Below the pieces are notes generated by a model, which made no database searches, was not told where the DNA came from, and saw only the letters and a program-made list of their open reading frames with translations. Positions 8,774 through 17,717 of a stretch of 53,148 nucleotides of DNA are shown piece after piece; positions within the stretch are counted from its first letter, which is position 1; every line of letters starts with the position of its first letter. The position numbers and the translations under genes are program-made. Source of the DNA: Bdellovibrionales bacterium (GTDB lineage: Bacteria; Bdellovibrionota; FAC87; UBA2466); assembly GCA_009692515.1 (NCBI GenBank), contig SHZA01000009.1, forward strand, positions 1 through 53,148. Reading direction: 5' to 3'.

Positions 8774-9631
8774 ATGGATGAAGCAGTTATAGTGGTCGAT
8801 AAAACGGTAGGCCCTTCGAGTTTTGATGTTGTTAGAGAGGTTCGTCGTCACGTTAAAATAAAAAAGGTAGGACATGCAGGAACTTTAGATCCCTTTGCCA
8901 CAGGTGTTTTAGTTTTATTGACCGGTCGAGCCACTAAATTATCTAATGCTTTATTAAATGCGGACAAAAGGTACGAGGCCCTAATTAAATTAGGTGAGGC
9001 TACCGACTCTATGGATTGCACAGGGGCCGTAGTAGAAAATTTACCCATTCCGGAATTAACAGTAGAAACGGTCTCAGCCGTTTTGAAATCCTTCGAAGGG
9101 GAATGGAATCAAATTCCTCCCATGTACAGTGCCAAGAAAATTCAGGGTGTGAGATTATATGAACTCGCCCGAAAAAACATTGTAGTAAAACGTGAGTCGA
9201 TTCCTGTTCAACTATTTGAAGTAAAGCTCATCTCTTTAGAAAAGGCAGCTGTCCGTTTTGAGGTACATTGTTCCAAGGGCACCTACATTAGAAGTTTAGG
9301 CGATGAGATAGCTAGAAGACTGGGGACTGTAGGTCATTTGACCGAGCTACGACGCCTCAGCTGTGGAGGTTTTTCCATTAATGAAAGCCTTACCGTAGAA
9401 AACTTGGTGAGTGGTGGTAGTGATTGGCAGGCCGCCGGTTACCGTAACTATGTGAGACTCCTAAGTTCCGAAGGTTTAGTTCGCAGGGCAGCTCAGAATA
9501 GCAGAGGGCTAGAAAACGATAGCGACATGCCCCAAGGCAGCCTAATTCAGACCCTAAACAGGGAAAATACAATTCCTGGATCTACGCATTTGCCAAGAAG
9601 GATTAACAGTGATAATCACTTGTTAAATTAA
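8774..9631 (+). CDS. truB: tRNA pseudouridine-55 synthase TruB
   Basis: TruB makes pseudouridine 55 in the T-loop of tRNAs. The catalytic motif HAGTLDPFATGVLVLL carries Asp39, KRYEA and SAKKIQGVRLYELAR follow, and the substrate-binding CSKGTYIRSLGDEIA is intact. Two in-frame ATGs are six bases apart (8768 and 8774); AGGTG at 8762-8766 fits the second better, giving 285 aa. The last 70 or so residues after LTVENL are polar and do not resemble a PUA domain, so the C-terminus is divergent. It lies 45 bp after rbfA and 21 bp before rpsO. Confidence 0.95.
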   Translation: MDEAVIVVDKTVGPSSFDVVREVRRHVKIKKVGHAGTLDPFATGVLVLLTGRATKLSNALLNADKRYEALIKLGEATDSMDCTGAVVENLPIPELTVETVSAVLKSFEGEWNQIPPMYSAKKIQGVRLYELARKNIVVKRESIPVQLFEVKLISLEKAAVRFEVHCSKGTYIRSLGDEIARRLGTVGHLTELRRLSCGGFSINESLTVENLVSGGSDWQAAGYRNYVRLLSSEGLVRRAAQNSRGLENDSDMPQGSLIQTLNRENTIPGSTHLPRRINSDNHLLN

Positions 9632-9652
9632 ATGTAATAACAGAGGTATACG

Positions 9653-9922
9653 TTGAGTCTCAATAAGGAAAAAAAGACAGAACTAATCACAGGTAACAAA
9701 CTTCACGACCGAGATACCGGTTCTCCTGAAGTTCAAGTTGCATTATTAACCGAGCGTATTAATAGTTTAATGCCGCATTTCAAATTTCATAAGAAAGATA
9801 ATCACTCACGACGTGGTCTTCTTCATCTTGTGGGCTCCAGAAGGCGTTTATTGGACTATGTGAAAAAAGTAGATACAGCTCGCTACCAAAAGCTCATTGA
9901 GCGATTAAATATCAGAAAATAG
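9653..9922 (+). CDS. rpsO: 30S ribosomal protein S15
   Basis: S15 is a primary binding protein of the 16S rRNA central domain and is exactly the family length (89 aa). Signatures include [16 protein letters not shown] and [25 protein letters not shown]. The start codon is TTG with AGAGG eight bases upstream; no ATG or GTG could give a full-length N-terminus. The rpsO-pnp pairing is classic. In other bacteria S15 regulates its own translation through its leader; the spacer to truB is too short (21 bp) to show an obvious leader structure here. Confidence 0.97.
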   Translation: MSLNKEKKTELITGNKLHDRDTGSPEVQVALLTERINSLMPHFKFHKKDNHSRRGLLHLVGSRRRLLDYVKKVDTARYQKLIERLNIRK

Positions 9923-9973
9923 TCTGCTAGATTTTAGCTCTATTCTGGATTTAACAAACAAAGGGAGACAACT

Positions 9974-12643
9974 ATGAGTGTCATCGAAGTCAGTGCTAAT
10001 TACGGCGGGCGTGTATTAACGCTCCAAACAGGTAAATTCGCGAAACAGGCAGATGCCTCGGTTCTTGCTAAATACGGCGAAACGATGGTTTTAGTCACAG
10101 TAGTTTCTGGACGAAAACTAGGAGCTGAGCAGGATTTTTTTCCTCTCACTGTAGATTATCAGGAAAGATACTATTCCGCAGGAAGATTACCTGGGGGATT
10201 TTTTAAACGAGAAGCGAAACCTTCAGATAGAGCCACCTTATCGGCTCGTCTTATCGACCGTCCCTGTCGTCCCTTATTTCCAGAAGACTATCTTTACGAA
10301 ACAAACGTAGTCGCTACTGTGCTTTCTATCGACGGTATTAACGAACCAGATTATTTGGCCTCAATTGCTGCAAGTGCGGCTTTACATATTTCCGATATCC
10401 CATGGAGTGGGCCTATTGGAACTGTGAGAGTAGGATATTTAAATGATCAGTTGGTGATCAATCCTTCTCCAGTCGACATGGCTGAAAGCAAACTTGATCT
10501 TCTAGTTTCTGGCGTGAAGACCGGTGTCGTTATGGTGGAAGGTAGTGCCAAAGAGGTTTCCGAAAAACATTTAATGGACGCTATCGATTTTGCTCATAAT
10601 GAGATGAAGGTAGTTTTTGATTTGCAGGACGAGCTAAGAGCTAAGGCCGGCAAAGAAAAACGTACTTATGATAAACCTTTACGTGATGAAGTTTTAAAAG
10701 CTGATATCAAAAAACTCACCTGGGGATCCTTTGAAAAGGCATTCTCCATCCGACAAAAACTAGAACGCTATGAAGCGCTTCGTACTTTGTCCGACAAGGT
10801 GAAGGAAAAATTTCAAACTAAAGAGCCAAAAAATGACGCTGAGAAAAAGCGTAACAAACTTGTTAACCTTTACTTTGAAGAGGTAAAGGCGAGTTATGCG
10901 AGAGAAAAAACGGTTGATACCAAAATTCGTATCGACGGTAGGCCTTTTAATGAAATTCGTCCTATTTCATGTGAAGTAGGTTTGTTGCCTCGTGTTCACG
11001 GTTCGGCCCTATTTACTCGTGGTGAGACTCAAGTTCTTTCCACTATTACTTTAGGCACCGCCGACGATGAGCAAAAAATTGATTCTATTAGTGGCGTTTA
11101 TAATAAGAGTTTTCTTCTTCATTATAACTTCCCTCCTTTCTCAGTGGGAGAGGCTAGACCTCTTCGTCCACCGGGACGTAGAGAAATTGGACACGGCTTT
11201 TTAGCTGAGAGAGCTCTCACCTATATTATTCCAGCAAAGGAACAGTTTCCGTACACCATTCGTATTGTGTCTGAAGTTCTTGAGTCTAATGGAAGCTCTT
11301 CTATGGCCACCGTATGTAGTGGTTCTTTAGCACTAATGGATGCCGGAGTGCCCGTGCCAAAACCTGTGGCGGGTGTGGCGATGGGATTGATCAAAGAGGG
11401 CGAAAAAATTGCGATTCTATCCGATATTCTCGGAGATGAAGATCACCTCGGCGATATGGATTTTAAGGTGTGTGGTACCGCTGATGGTGTGACCGCGTTC
11501 CAGATGGATCTTAAAATCGGTGGAGTGAGCCGAGACATCATGGAAAGTGCACTTGATCAGGCTAGAGAAGGTCGAATTCACATTTTAAGTAAAATGGCTG
11601 AAGCTTTGACGACTGCAAGAGCTAATTTTTCGCAATATGCACCTCGTATATTCACACTACAGGTCAAACCTGACAAGGTACGTGAAGTGATCGGTTCTGG
11701 CGGAAAGGTCATCCGAAGTATCATAGAGCGAACTGGTGTGAAGATTGATATCGAAGACGATGGAGTTATTCACATTGCTTCTGTCGATGAAGCGAGTGCT
11801 CAAAGAGCGATCGATATCATCAAACAAATTATTGAAGAGCCAGAACCTGGAAAAATTTACGAAGGAAAAATTACTCGTATCGCAGATTTCGGTGCCTTCG
11901 TAGAGATTATTCCTGGAACTGAAGGGCTTTGTCATATTTCAGAATTGGAGCACTTTAGAGTGCGCCAAGTGACCGATGTGGTCAAAATGGGAGACATCAT
12001 TCAGGTGAAGTGTCTTGAAGTAGATCCCTCTGGAAAAATTAGATTGTCTCGAAAAGCGCTTTTACCTAGAGAGGCCGAAGCACCTGCAGCTCCTCGTTCT
12101 GAAGGGGCGGTCATTAATACAGCGGGTAGTGAAGAGGAAAATCGTGGAAATCGCTCAGACGCATCCTCCGACCGAGGAGAAAGACCTCGGCTAGATAGAG
12201 ATCGCGGATCGGATCGCGGCCCTAGACGTGAACCTTTTGGTGGGGGGCGTGGTGGTTTTCAATCGGGTGGTAGAGACCGTGACTTCGATAGAGGCCGTGG
12301 ACCGGATCGCAATGAAAACCGTGGATCGGATCGCAATGAAAATCGTGGACCGGATCGCAATGAAAATCGTGGACCGGATCGCAATGAAAACCGTGGACCG
12401 GATCGTAATGAAAATCGTGGACCGGATCGTAATGAAAATCGTGGACCGGATCGTAATGAAAATCGTGGACATGATAGAGATCGTGGCCCAAGAGATCGTG
12501 GACATCGCGACGAACCTCGACGTTTTGATAAAGAGGATCGTGGTGGTGAAGATAGAAACACTCGACGTGAACCCGATGATAGAGGCTTTAACGGCATGGA
12601 TGATGATCGTGGGGGTCGTTTCGGGCGCAACGATGAGGATTAG
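9974..12643 (+). CDS. pnp: Polyribonucleotide nucleotidyltransferase with a repeat-rich C-terminal tail
   Basis: PNPase degrades RNA 3' to 5' using phosphate and is a core RNA-decay enzyme. The first ~700 residues are canonical: RNase PH domain 1, helical linker, RNase PH domain 2 (FTRGETQVLSTITLGTADD; SNGSSSMATVCSGSLALMDA; DILGDEDHLGDMDFKV), KH domain (VREVIGSGGKVIRSIIERTG, near 573) and S1 domain (YEGKITRIADFGAFVEIIPG). From about residue 700 comes a ~185-residue tail made of Asp, Arg, Gly, Asn and Glu, including seven copies of G-(P/S)-D-R-N-E-N-R. Such a tail is absent from the roughly 700-residue standard enzyme and is likely disordered. AAGGGAGA lies at good spacing before the ATG. Confidence 0.97.
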   Translation: MSVIEVSANYGGRVLTLQTGKFAKQADASVLAKYGETMVLVTVVSGRKLGAEQDFFPLTVDYQERYYSAGRLPGGFFKREAKPSDRATLSARLIDRPCRPLFPEDYLYETNVVATVLSIDGINEPDYLASIAASAALHISDIPWSGPIGTVRVGYLNDQLVINPSPVDMAESKLDLLVSGVKTGVVMVEGSAKEVSEKHLMDAIDFAHNEMKVVFDLQDELRAKAGKEKRTYDKPLRDEVLKADIKKLTWGSFEKAFSIRQKLERYEALRTLSDKVKEKFQTKEPKNDAEKKRNKLVNLYFEEVKASYAREKTVDTKIRIDGRPFNEIRPISCEVGLLPRVHGSALFTRGETQVLSTITLGTADDEQKIDSISGVYNKSFLLHYNFPPFSVGEARPLRPPGRREIGHGFLAERALTYIIPAKEQFPYTIRIVSEVLESNGSSSMATVCSGSLALMDAGVPVPKPVAGVAMGLIKEGEKIAILSDILGDEDHLGDMDFKVCGTADGVTAFQMDLKIGGVSRDIMESALDQAREGRIHILSKMAEALTTARANFSQYAPRIFTLQVKPDKVREVIGSGGKVIRSIIERTGVKIDIEDDGVIHIASVDEASAQRAIDIIKQIIEEPEPGKIYEGKITRIADFGAFVEIIPGTEGLCHISELEHFRVRQVTDVVKMGDIIQVKCLEVDPSGKIRLSRKALLPREAEAPAAPRSEGAVINTAGSEEENRGNRSDASSDRGERPRLDRDRGSDRGPRREPFGGGRGGFQSGGRDRDFDRGRGPDRNENRGSDRNENRGPDRNENRGPDRNENRGPDRNENRGPDRNENRGPDRNENRGHDRDRGPRDRGHRDEPRRFDKEDRGGEDRNTRREPDDRGFNGMDDDRGGRFGRNDED
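12299..12466 (+). repeat. Seven in-frame 24-bp repeats in the pnp tail
   Basis: Seven consecutive 24-bp units encode GPDRNENR (the second is GSDRNENR), from 12299 to 12466, with only a few third-position and one first-position difference (for example CGC or CGT, AAC or AAT). Flanking GHDRDRGPRDRG looks like degenerate continuation. The unit length divisible by three keeps the frame if copies are gained or lost. The repeat keeps all six frames open here, producing spurious ORFs. Confidence 0.95.
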
Positions 12644-12695
12644 TCGTTAATTTAAAAGGGACCGATAATCCAATTTAGGGTAAGGGGTCTCAACT

Positions 12696-13967
12696 GTGAC
12701 ATCTCAGGTAAGAAAAGTTCGCTTAGATAACGGCGCTACGCTAGTTATGGAGCGCAGTGAACACGTTCGTTCTGTTTCTGTAGGGGTATGGGTTAAGGTG
12801 GGTAGCTCCATTGAAACACCTGCTCTAAGTGGCATGAGCCATTTTATCGAACACATGACCTTCAAAGGAACTGAGAATCGATCTAGTGTAGAACTAGCGA
12901 CCGTCTTAGAATCATTAGGCGGAGATCTTAATGCCTTTACCGATAGAGAGGTTACCTGCTACCACAGCACCGTATTGAGCGAAGATGTTGATGTGGCTTT
13001 AGATGTTTTGAGTGATTTAACTCTTCGTCCCATTTTTCCAAAAAAAGAGATGGAGCGCGAGAAAAAGGTTCTGTTACAGGAACTTTCTATGATCGATGAA
13101 GCGCCTGATGAACAGGCTCAGGAGCTTTTTTTCGGAAAAATATGGAAAGGTCATTCGCTGGGCCAACCTGTTATTGGAACTAAATACAACATTGAAAATT
13201 TTGATCGCAAGACAGCGCACAAGTTTTTTAAACAATATTATCACCCAGAAAACATGGTAATAAGTGTTGCGGGTAACATTGACACCGATAGCCTCATTGC
13301 AAAATGTGAAGTGTTATTTAAAGTAAAAGACAAATGGAAGGCACCGGCCCAGGCCCAGGTAAAGCCTCCGGTGGTTTATCATCCTACCTTTACCAAAGCC
13401 ACTACAGCGACCGATCAACTTCATCTAATAGTTGGGTTTGAAGGTTTATCGATACATGATCGCCAAAGATTTGATGCCTTAGTTCTTAATTTTTATCTGG
13501 GCGGAGGAATGAGTAGTCGTCTTTTTCAAGAGATAAGAGAAAAGGCCGCTCTCGCCTACACTGTGGATTGTGATTTCATTCCCTATTCAGAGGCTGGAGT
13601 TTGCGCCATTTACCTAGCCCTACAACCTAAGACTCTCGATCGGTGTTTGAACATACTAGGCAAAGAGATAAAGGCAGTTTGCAAGAAACCTATTTCGGCA
13701 GAGACGCTAGCCATGGTGAAAAACCAAATAAAGGGTGCCGTGATTCTTTCTTCAGAATTGATAGAGGCTAAACAGGAAAGTTTAGGAAGAAATGAAGTAT
13801 GTTTTGGTCGGCATGTAACGACCGATGAAATTTTAAGTGAAATTAATAATGTTACCGTTGAAAAGGTTCAAAAGGTGGCTCAACGTATTTTCGTCCCAGA
13901 AAAAGAGACCACCGTTACTTTGTCTCGAGTTAAACCCAAAACTAAAAAGGTCTCTATTTTTTTATGA
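12696..13967 (+). CDS. M16 family zinc metallopeptidase (processing-peptidase-like)
   Basis: Single-chain M16B-type peptidase of 423 aa. The zinc motif HFIEH (His49, Glu52, His53) and the downstream glutamate in VLLQELSMIDEAPDE are present, so the protein should be catalytically active. The C-terminal half has the GGGMSSRLFQEIREKAALAYTV motif with the Arg/Tyr pair typical of the family. The GTG start is preceded by AAGGGG. It follows pnp by 52 bp and overlaps dut by four bases (ATGA). This pnp-M16-dut order is common in proteobacteria and suggests cotranscription. The substrate is unknown; a role in peptide or signal-peptide turnover is inference. Confidence 0.93.
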   Translation: MTSQVRKVRLDNGATLVMERSEHVRSVSVGVWVKVGSSIETPALSGMSHFIEHMTFKGTENRSSVELATVLESLGGDLNAFTDREVTCYHSTVLSEDVDVALDVLSDLTLRPIFPKKEMEREKKVLLQELSMIDEAPDEQAQELFFGKIWKGHSLGQPVIGTKYNIENFDRKTAHKFFKQYYHPENMVISVAGNIDTDSLIAKCEVLFKVKDKWKAPAQAQVKPPVVYHPTFTKATTATDQLHLIVGFEGLSIHDRQRFDALVLNFYLGGGMSSRLFQEIREKAALAYTVDCDFIPYSEAGVCAIYLALQPKTLDRCLNILGKEIKAVCKKPISAETLAMVKNQIKGAVILSSELIEAKQESLGRNEVCFGRHVTTDEILSEINNVTVEKVQKVAQRIFVPEKETTVTLSRVKPKTKKVSIFL

Positions 13968-14413
13968 TTAAAGTAAAGGTAAATAAGGTGAATGCAGAGG
14001 CGCAAATCCCAGTTTATATGTCAACTGGAGCTGCAGGTTGCGATGTGCAGGCCTGTACCGAAATCACCCTAATTATAAAACCCGGAGAGAGAGCTGCGAT
14101 TCCTACCGGCCTCAGTGTAGAAATTCCTGAAGGGTATGAAATACAGGTGAGACCCAGAAGTGGCCTGGCCTTTAAAAAGGGCTTAACCGTCGTGAATTCT
14201 CCAGGAACGATCGATAGCGATTATCGAGGAGAGATAAAAATATTGGTGATTAATTTAGGTTTGGAGACTCTTGAAATTAAACATCAGGATCGTATTGCCC
14301 AATTAGTTTTACAAAAGGTAGATCAAATTCATTGGGAAGAGGTAGTAACTCTAAAAGAGACCGTGAGAGGAACGGGTGGTTTTGGAAGTACTGGAGTGTC
14401 TACCCCTACCTAA
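13964..14413 (+). CDS. dut: dUTP diphosphatase
   Basis: Trimeric dUTPase (149 aa) that converts dUTP to dUMP and pyrophosphate, keeping uracil out of DNA and supplying dTMP synthesis. Conserved motifs are in order: TGAAGCDVQA, RPRSGLAFKKGLTV with NSPGTIDSDYRGEI, and the C-terminal GTGGFGSTG arm that closes over the substrate. The ATG overlaps the stop of the M16 peptidase. Its 3' end overlaps convergent dciA by 8 bp. Confidence 0.96.
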   Translation: MIKVKVNKVNAEAQIPVYMSTGAAGCDVQACTEITLIIKPGERAAIPTGLSVEIPEGYEIQVRPRSGLAFKKGLTVVNSPGTIDSDYRGEIKILVINLGLETLEIKHQDRIAQLVLQKVDQIHWEEVVTLKETVRGTGGFGSTGVSTPT

Positions 14414-14789
14414 TAAAAAAAACATTGTGAATTCTTAGTCTAGGAAAATCTTTTTTATATTTCTTTAAAATACCATCTTTTAAAAGGGAGAGTTGGGTCA
14501 TCCAAATAGGACTTGTGACCCTCACAGTGAGTGTCCCTGCGCGAAGTCTAACGGCCTGAGATTGAGTTGCGGCGGCCTCTCCCACATATTTTTCCCATGA
14601 GATCAGAGCCCGTGTCTCCTCAATTTTAGAGAGTGTTTGGGGGCTTCCATTAAAATACCGAGGCAGAATAATCCCTAAGGGCTGGGGCCCTGCCTCAATT
14701 CGAATTCTTCTCTTGGTTCGAGATTGGCGTTTGTCCTTTAGCCTATCGGCATAAAGTTTAGTTAAGTTCTTTTCAATCTCGCTAGACAT
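14406..14789 (-). CDS. dciA: DciA-type (DUF721) DnaB helicase loader/operator
   Basis: A 127-residue protein with the DUF721 pattern: W-x-x-YVGEAAATQSQAVRL, then GTLTVRVTSPIWMTQLSLLK and a basic C-terminus. DciA proteins recruit the replicative helicase DnaB in bacteria lacking DnaC/DnaI. The N-terminal ~60 residues are basic and probably disordered or DNA-binding. It is convergent with dut and divergent from glpX, standing alone on the minus strand. Confidence 0.75.
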   Translation of the reverse strand: MSSEIEKNLTKLYADRLKDKRQSRTKRRIRIEAGPQPLGIILPRYFNGSPQTLSKIEETRALISWEKYVGEAAATQSQAVRLRAGTLTVRVTSPIWMTQLSLLKDGILKKYKKDFPRLRIHNVFFIR

Positions 14790-14939
14790 CTCTGGAACCT
14801 ATGCCAGAGAAAACGAGAAGTCACAATGCTACGCAAGATAAAAAGGGGGAGGCCATTGGACATGATTGGAGAGTCGGGTGCCTATTTCCCTTTGAAAGGA
14901 TTCTATGCTAGCGTTCTTACATCGAAAATTGGAGGATTC

Positions 14940-15899
14940 ATGGATAGAAATCTTGCGCTTGAATTTGTGAGAGTTACCGAAGCGGCCGCTCTTAGTGTCG
15001 GTAGGTGGATTGGACGGGGAGATGAAAAGGCCGCCGATCACGCCGCTGTAGAGTCTATGAGAAAGGCCTTCGATTCGATCCATTTTTTTGGAACGATTAA
15101 AATTGGTGAAGGGGAGCGCGATGAGGCTCCGATGCTTTATATCGGTGAAAAGGTGGGAGCTGGTAATGGCCCCAATATCGATATTGCTTGTGATCCTTTA
15201 GAGGGCACCACTATTACGGCACTTGGAAGAAGTGAAGCGCTATCGGTGATTGCAGCGGCTGAGGAGGGTAATTTTCTTCATGCACCCGATACCTACATGG
15301 ATAAAATTGCTGTGGGAGGTAAGGCAAAAGGGGCAATCGATATTACCAAAAGTCCTAGTTGGAATTTAAAGGAGGTAGCTAAAGCTACTAATAAATCGAT
15401 CCAGGATCTGATGGTTATTATTTTAGATAGGCCCCGTCATGCCGATCTTATCGCTGAGGTTAGAGATGCTGGAGCTAGAATCCGGTTGATTGGAGATGGT
15501 GATGTATCGGCTGCTATTGCCGCAGCCCAAGATGAAACGGGAATCGATATTCTCATCGGCATTGGAGGGGCACCAGAGGGAGTAATAGCTGCAGCTGCAT
15601 TGAAATGCTTGGGTGGGGATATGCAGGGGATATTGAAATTCAGAAATGACGAGGAGAGAACTCGCGCTAAGGCCATGGGAATCAAAGATGAAAATAAGGT
15701 CTACAGCATTGAAGAGATGGCACGCGGAAACGTAATGTTTATTGCTACAGGAATTACTAACGGAAGTTATTTAAGTGGAGTCAGATACTATGGCGGTGGG
15801 GCTCATACCCACTCTATTGTAATGAGATCTGAAACAAAGACGATTCGTGAAATTAAAACGATGCATTCCTTTGATCATAAACCTCGCTACGGATGGTAA
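14940..15899 (+). CDS. glpX: Class II fructose-1,6-bisphosphatase GlpX
   Basis: GlpX hydrolyses fructose 1,6-bisphosphate to fructose 6-phosphate in gluconeogenesis; some family members also act on sedoheptulose bisphosphate. Diagnostic segments are MDRNLALEFVRVTEAAAL at the N-terminus, IKIGEGERDEAPMLYIGEKVG, and the metal/phosphate site DIACDPLEGTT. The frame is open upstream to ATG 14826, but GGAGG at 14931-14935 and the family N-terminus point to ATG 14940, giving 319 aa. It is followed 4 bp later by the SRPBCC gene. Confidence 0.95.
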   Translation: MDRNLALEFVRVTEAAALSVGRWIGRGDEKAADHAAVESMRKAFDSIHFFGTIKIGEGERDEAPMLYIGEKVGAGNGPNIDIACDPLEGTTITALGRSEALSVIAAAEEGNFLHAPDTYMDKIAVGGKAKGAIDITKSPSWNLKEVAKATNKSIQDLMVIILDRPRHADLIAEVRDAGARIRLIGDGDVSAAIAAAQDETGIDILIGIGGAPEGVIAAAALKCLGGDMQGILKFRNDEERTRAKAMGIKDENKVYSIEEMARGNVMFIATGITNGSYLSGVRYYGGGAHTHSIVMRSETKTIREIKTMHSFDHKPRYGW

Positions 15900-15903
15900 A
15901 AAA

Positions 15904-16353
15904 ATGGCTAAGGTGATTAGAGAAAAAAAGATGGCGGTCTCACAAGCGGCACTGTTTAAAACGATTACAGAATTTGAAAAATATCCAGAATTTTTAAAGG
16001 AGGTCGTTGGGGCTAAGGTGGTGGGAAAGAGCACCGCAGAAAAGATTAGAGTTCAATTTGAGATCGAAATCGTAAGAAAATTTGTCTATATTTTAGAATT
16101 TTCTATTGTGAGTAAAAATGAGATTACCTGGAAACTTGTCGAGAGTGATTTTTTTAAACAGAATGAAGGGAGGTGGATCTTGAATTCAAAGGGCACCCAT
16201 GAGACTGCTGTGCACTATGAACTTGAGGTGGGAGTGGTCTTTTTGATCCCTTCTTGGATCTCTAATAAATTAACTGAGGTCAATTTACCTAAAATGTTTG
16301 ATAGCTTTGAATCGAGAGCGAGAGAACTCTCTGAGACTGAAGCACGAAATTAA
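15904..16353 (+). CDS. SRPBCC (START-like/COQ10-RatA type) protein
   Basis: A 149-residue protein of the lipid- or ligand-binding START-like superfamily: MAVSQAALFKTITEFEKYPEFLKEV at the N-terminus and SRARE near the end are typical of the COQ10/RatA/polyketide-cyclase branch. The ATG at 15904 is four bases after the glpX stop, with GGATGGT upstream. Upstream in-frame codons would overlap glpX and add a non-family N-terminus. COQ10-like members bind quinones and RatA acts on ribosomes; the sequence alone does not decide between them. Confidence 0.75.
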   Translation: MAKVIREKKMAVSQAALFKTITEFEKYPEFLKEVVGAKVVGKSTAEKIRVQFEIEIVRKFVYILEFSIVSKNEITWKLVESDFFKQNEGRWILNSKGTHETAVHYELEVGVVFLIPSWISNKLTEVNLPKMFDSFESRARELSETEARN

Positions 16354-16362
16354 GGAGAATGT

Positions 16363-16695
16363 ATGGCAGATGAATCAAAACCAGATTTAGATTCCGATAA
16401 AACCTCTGAAAAACCATGGTGGAGTGAGATGATGAAGGATCTTACCCTAACCGGTTTAGCCACGGTATTTATGACCGAAGATTCAGTACGCAACTATTTA
16501 AAAGATAAAAAGCTTCCTAAGGAACTAGCCTCTTTAGTCCTCGATGGACTTGGTAAGAAAAAAGATGATTTTTATGGATTGCTTGCTAAGGAGTTTGGAC
16601 GAGTGTTGAGCAAAATTGATCTCTCCCAGGAGATTACAAAGTTTATGGAAAAGCATAAAGTGAATATTCAAATATCATTTGAACGGAAGGAATAA
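16363..16695 (+). CDS. Hypothetical cytoplasmic protein, 110 aa
   Basis: Family not recognised. The protein has a disordered acidic start (ADESKPDLDSDKTSEKPWW) followed by predicted helices (MKDLTLTGLATVFMTEDSVRNYL; LPKELASLVLDGLGKKKDDF; LLAKEFGRVLSKIDL) and a short beta-like end (KVNIQISFERKE). There is no signal peptide or membrane segment. AAGGAG lies ahead of the ATG, and it sits 9 bp after the SRPBCC gene and 3 bp before ridA, so cotranscription is likely. The helical pattern resembles phasin-like or scaffold proteins only loosely. Confidence 0.8.
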   Translation: MADESKPDLDSDKTSEKPWWSEMMKDLTLTGLATVFMTEDSVRNYLKDKKLPKELASLVLDGLGKKKDDFYGLLAKEFGRVLSKIDLSQEITKFMEKHKVNIQISFERKE

Positions 16696-16698
16696 AAA

Positions 16699-17082
16699 AT
16701 GAATAAAGAGATCGTAGCAACAACCGAGGCACCTCAGGCAATTGGCCCCTATTCTCAAGCGGTGAAGGCAGGCGGGTTTTTATTTATTTCAGGACAAATT
16801 CCGCTAGATCCTAAAACAGGAGCTGTGGTGGGAAATACGATTGAATTGCAGACCGAACAGGTGATGAAAAATCTAATAGCGATTTTGGCCACTCAAAACT
16901 TGGGTTTAGAACATGTGGTAAAAACAACGGTATTCATCACTCAAATGAGTGAGTTTCCTAGATTCAATGAAGTCTATGCTACCTTTATTAAAGCTCCTTA
17001 TCCAGCCCGCGCCACGGTGGAGGTTAGTAAACTTCCTAAGGGTGTGTGTGTTGAGATTGAAGCTATCGCGGTCTTGGCCTAG
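16699..17082 (+). CDS. ridA: RidA family enamine/imine deaminase
   Basis: RidA hydrolyses reactive 2-aminoacrylate and related imines released by PLP enzymes. The 127-residue length is standard. Signatures: IGPYSQAVKAGGFLFISGQIP at the N-terminus and PYPARATVEVSKLPKGVCVEIEAIA with the catalytic Arg and the C-terminal Glu at the trimer interface. AAGGAAT precedes the ATG. Its stop overlaps the next gene's GTG by one base. Confidence 0.95.
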   Translation: MNKEIVATTEAPQAIGPYSQAVKAGGFLFISGQIPLDPKTGAVVGNTIELQTEQVMKNLIAILATQNLGLEHVVKTTVFITQMSEFPRFNEVYATFIKAPYPARATVEVSKLPKGVCVEIEAIAVLA

Positions 17083-17717
17083 TGAATAGGGTTCTACTGT
17101 ATTCTATTCTTCTTTTTTGTCTTTGCTTAATCCCTTCAATAAGCAGGGGTGTGTTGATTAACGGCACCGCTGCTATCGTCGATAAGAAGGTGATTACCAT
17201 TCAGGATGCTTATATATTTCGATCTCTTAATCGTATCAAAGCAGGGGTGCAACCGGTTATCTCTGAAGAGGAGGGGAATGAACTAAAGAAGACGGTACAA
17301 AAATTAATCTTAGAGGGAATGGTTTTAGCTGAGATGAAAAATATTCAGAAGGAGATAGGTGTCCAATCTGAAGTTAATTCTTGGCTAAAGGATGGTTCGA
17401 ACAAAAGAAAAAGTATTCTAGAGGTCATGAAGAGATTTGGCCAGACGGAGGCTGAATTAGCACAACGAATGACCAGAACCCTTAGTGCCGATAAGTTTGT
17501 GGAATTAAAAATACAGACGGTGACTCCGGTGATTACCGGTGACGAAATTCTGAAATACTACAAAAGAAATGAAGCTCAATTTCGAGGACGCAGTTTTGAT
17601 AATCTGAAACCCAATATTATTGTGTTACTGAAAAAACAGGCCGTACAAAAAAGTTTGGAAGAATGGGTCAAATCTTTAAAAGACAAATACACAGTCACGC
17701 TGCTTCTGGAAAAATAA
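17082..17717 (+). CDS. Periplasmic SurA-N-like chaperone domain protein without PPIase
   Basis: A 211-residue protein with an N-terminal signal peptide (VLLYSILLFCLCLIPSISRG) followed by VLINGTAAIVDKKVITIQDAYIFRSL, the usual SurA/PpiD opening, and then helices. No parvulin domain follows: after DEILKYYKRNEAQFRG comes only a short C-terminal helix. It thus resembles the chaperone part of SurA and may hold unfolded outer-membrane proteins in the periplasm. The start is GTG, overlapping the ridA stop by one base. The 3' end overlaps rimI by 55 bp. Confidence 0.7.
   Translation: MNRVLLYSILLFCLCLIPSISRGVLINGTAAIVDKKVITIQDAYIFRSLNRIKAGVQPVISEEEGNELKKTVQKLILEGMVLAEMKNIQKEIGVQSEVNSWLKDGSNKRKSILEVMKRFGQTEAELAQRMTRTLSADKFVELKIQTVTPVITGDEILKYYKRNEAQFRGRSFDNLKPNIIVLLKKQAVQKSLEEWVKSLKDKYTVTLLLEK

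Noticed and set aside
12191..12650. Four long overlapping ORFs in other frames across the pnp tail
   Set aside because: The 24-bp repeat keeps every frame open. Their products are monotonous repeats without starts or ribosome binding sites, whereas the pnp frame is continuous with a full enzyme.
14826..14939. Upstream ATG for glpX
   Set aside because: GGAGG directly before 14940 and the family-typical N-terminus support the later start.
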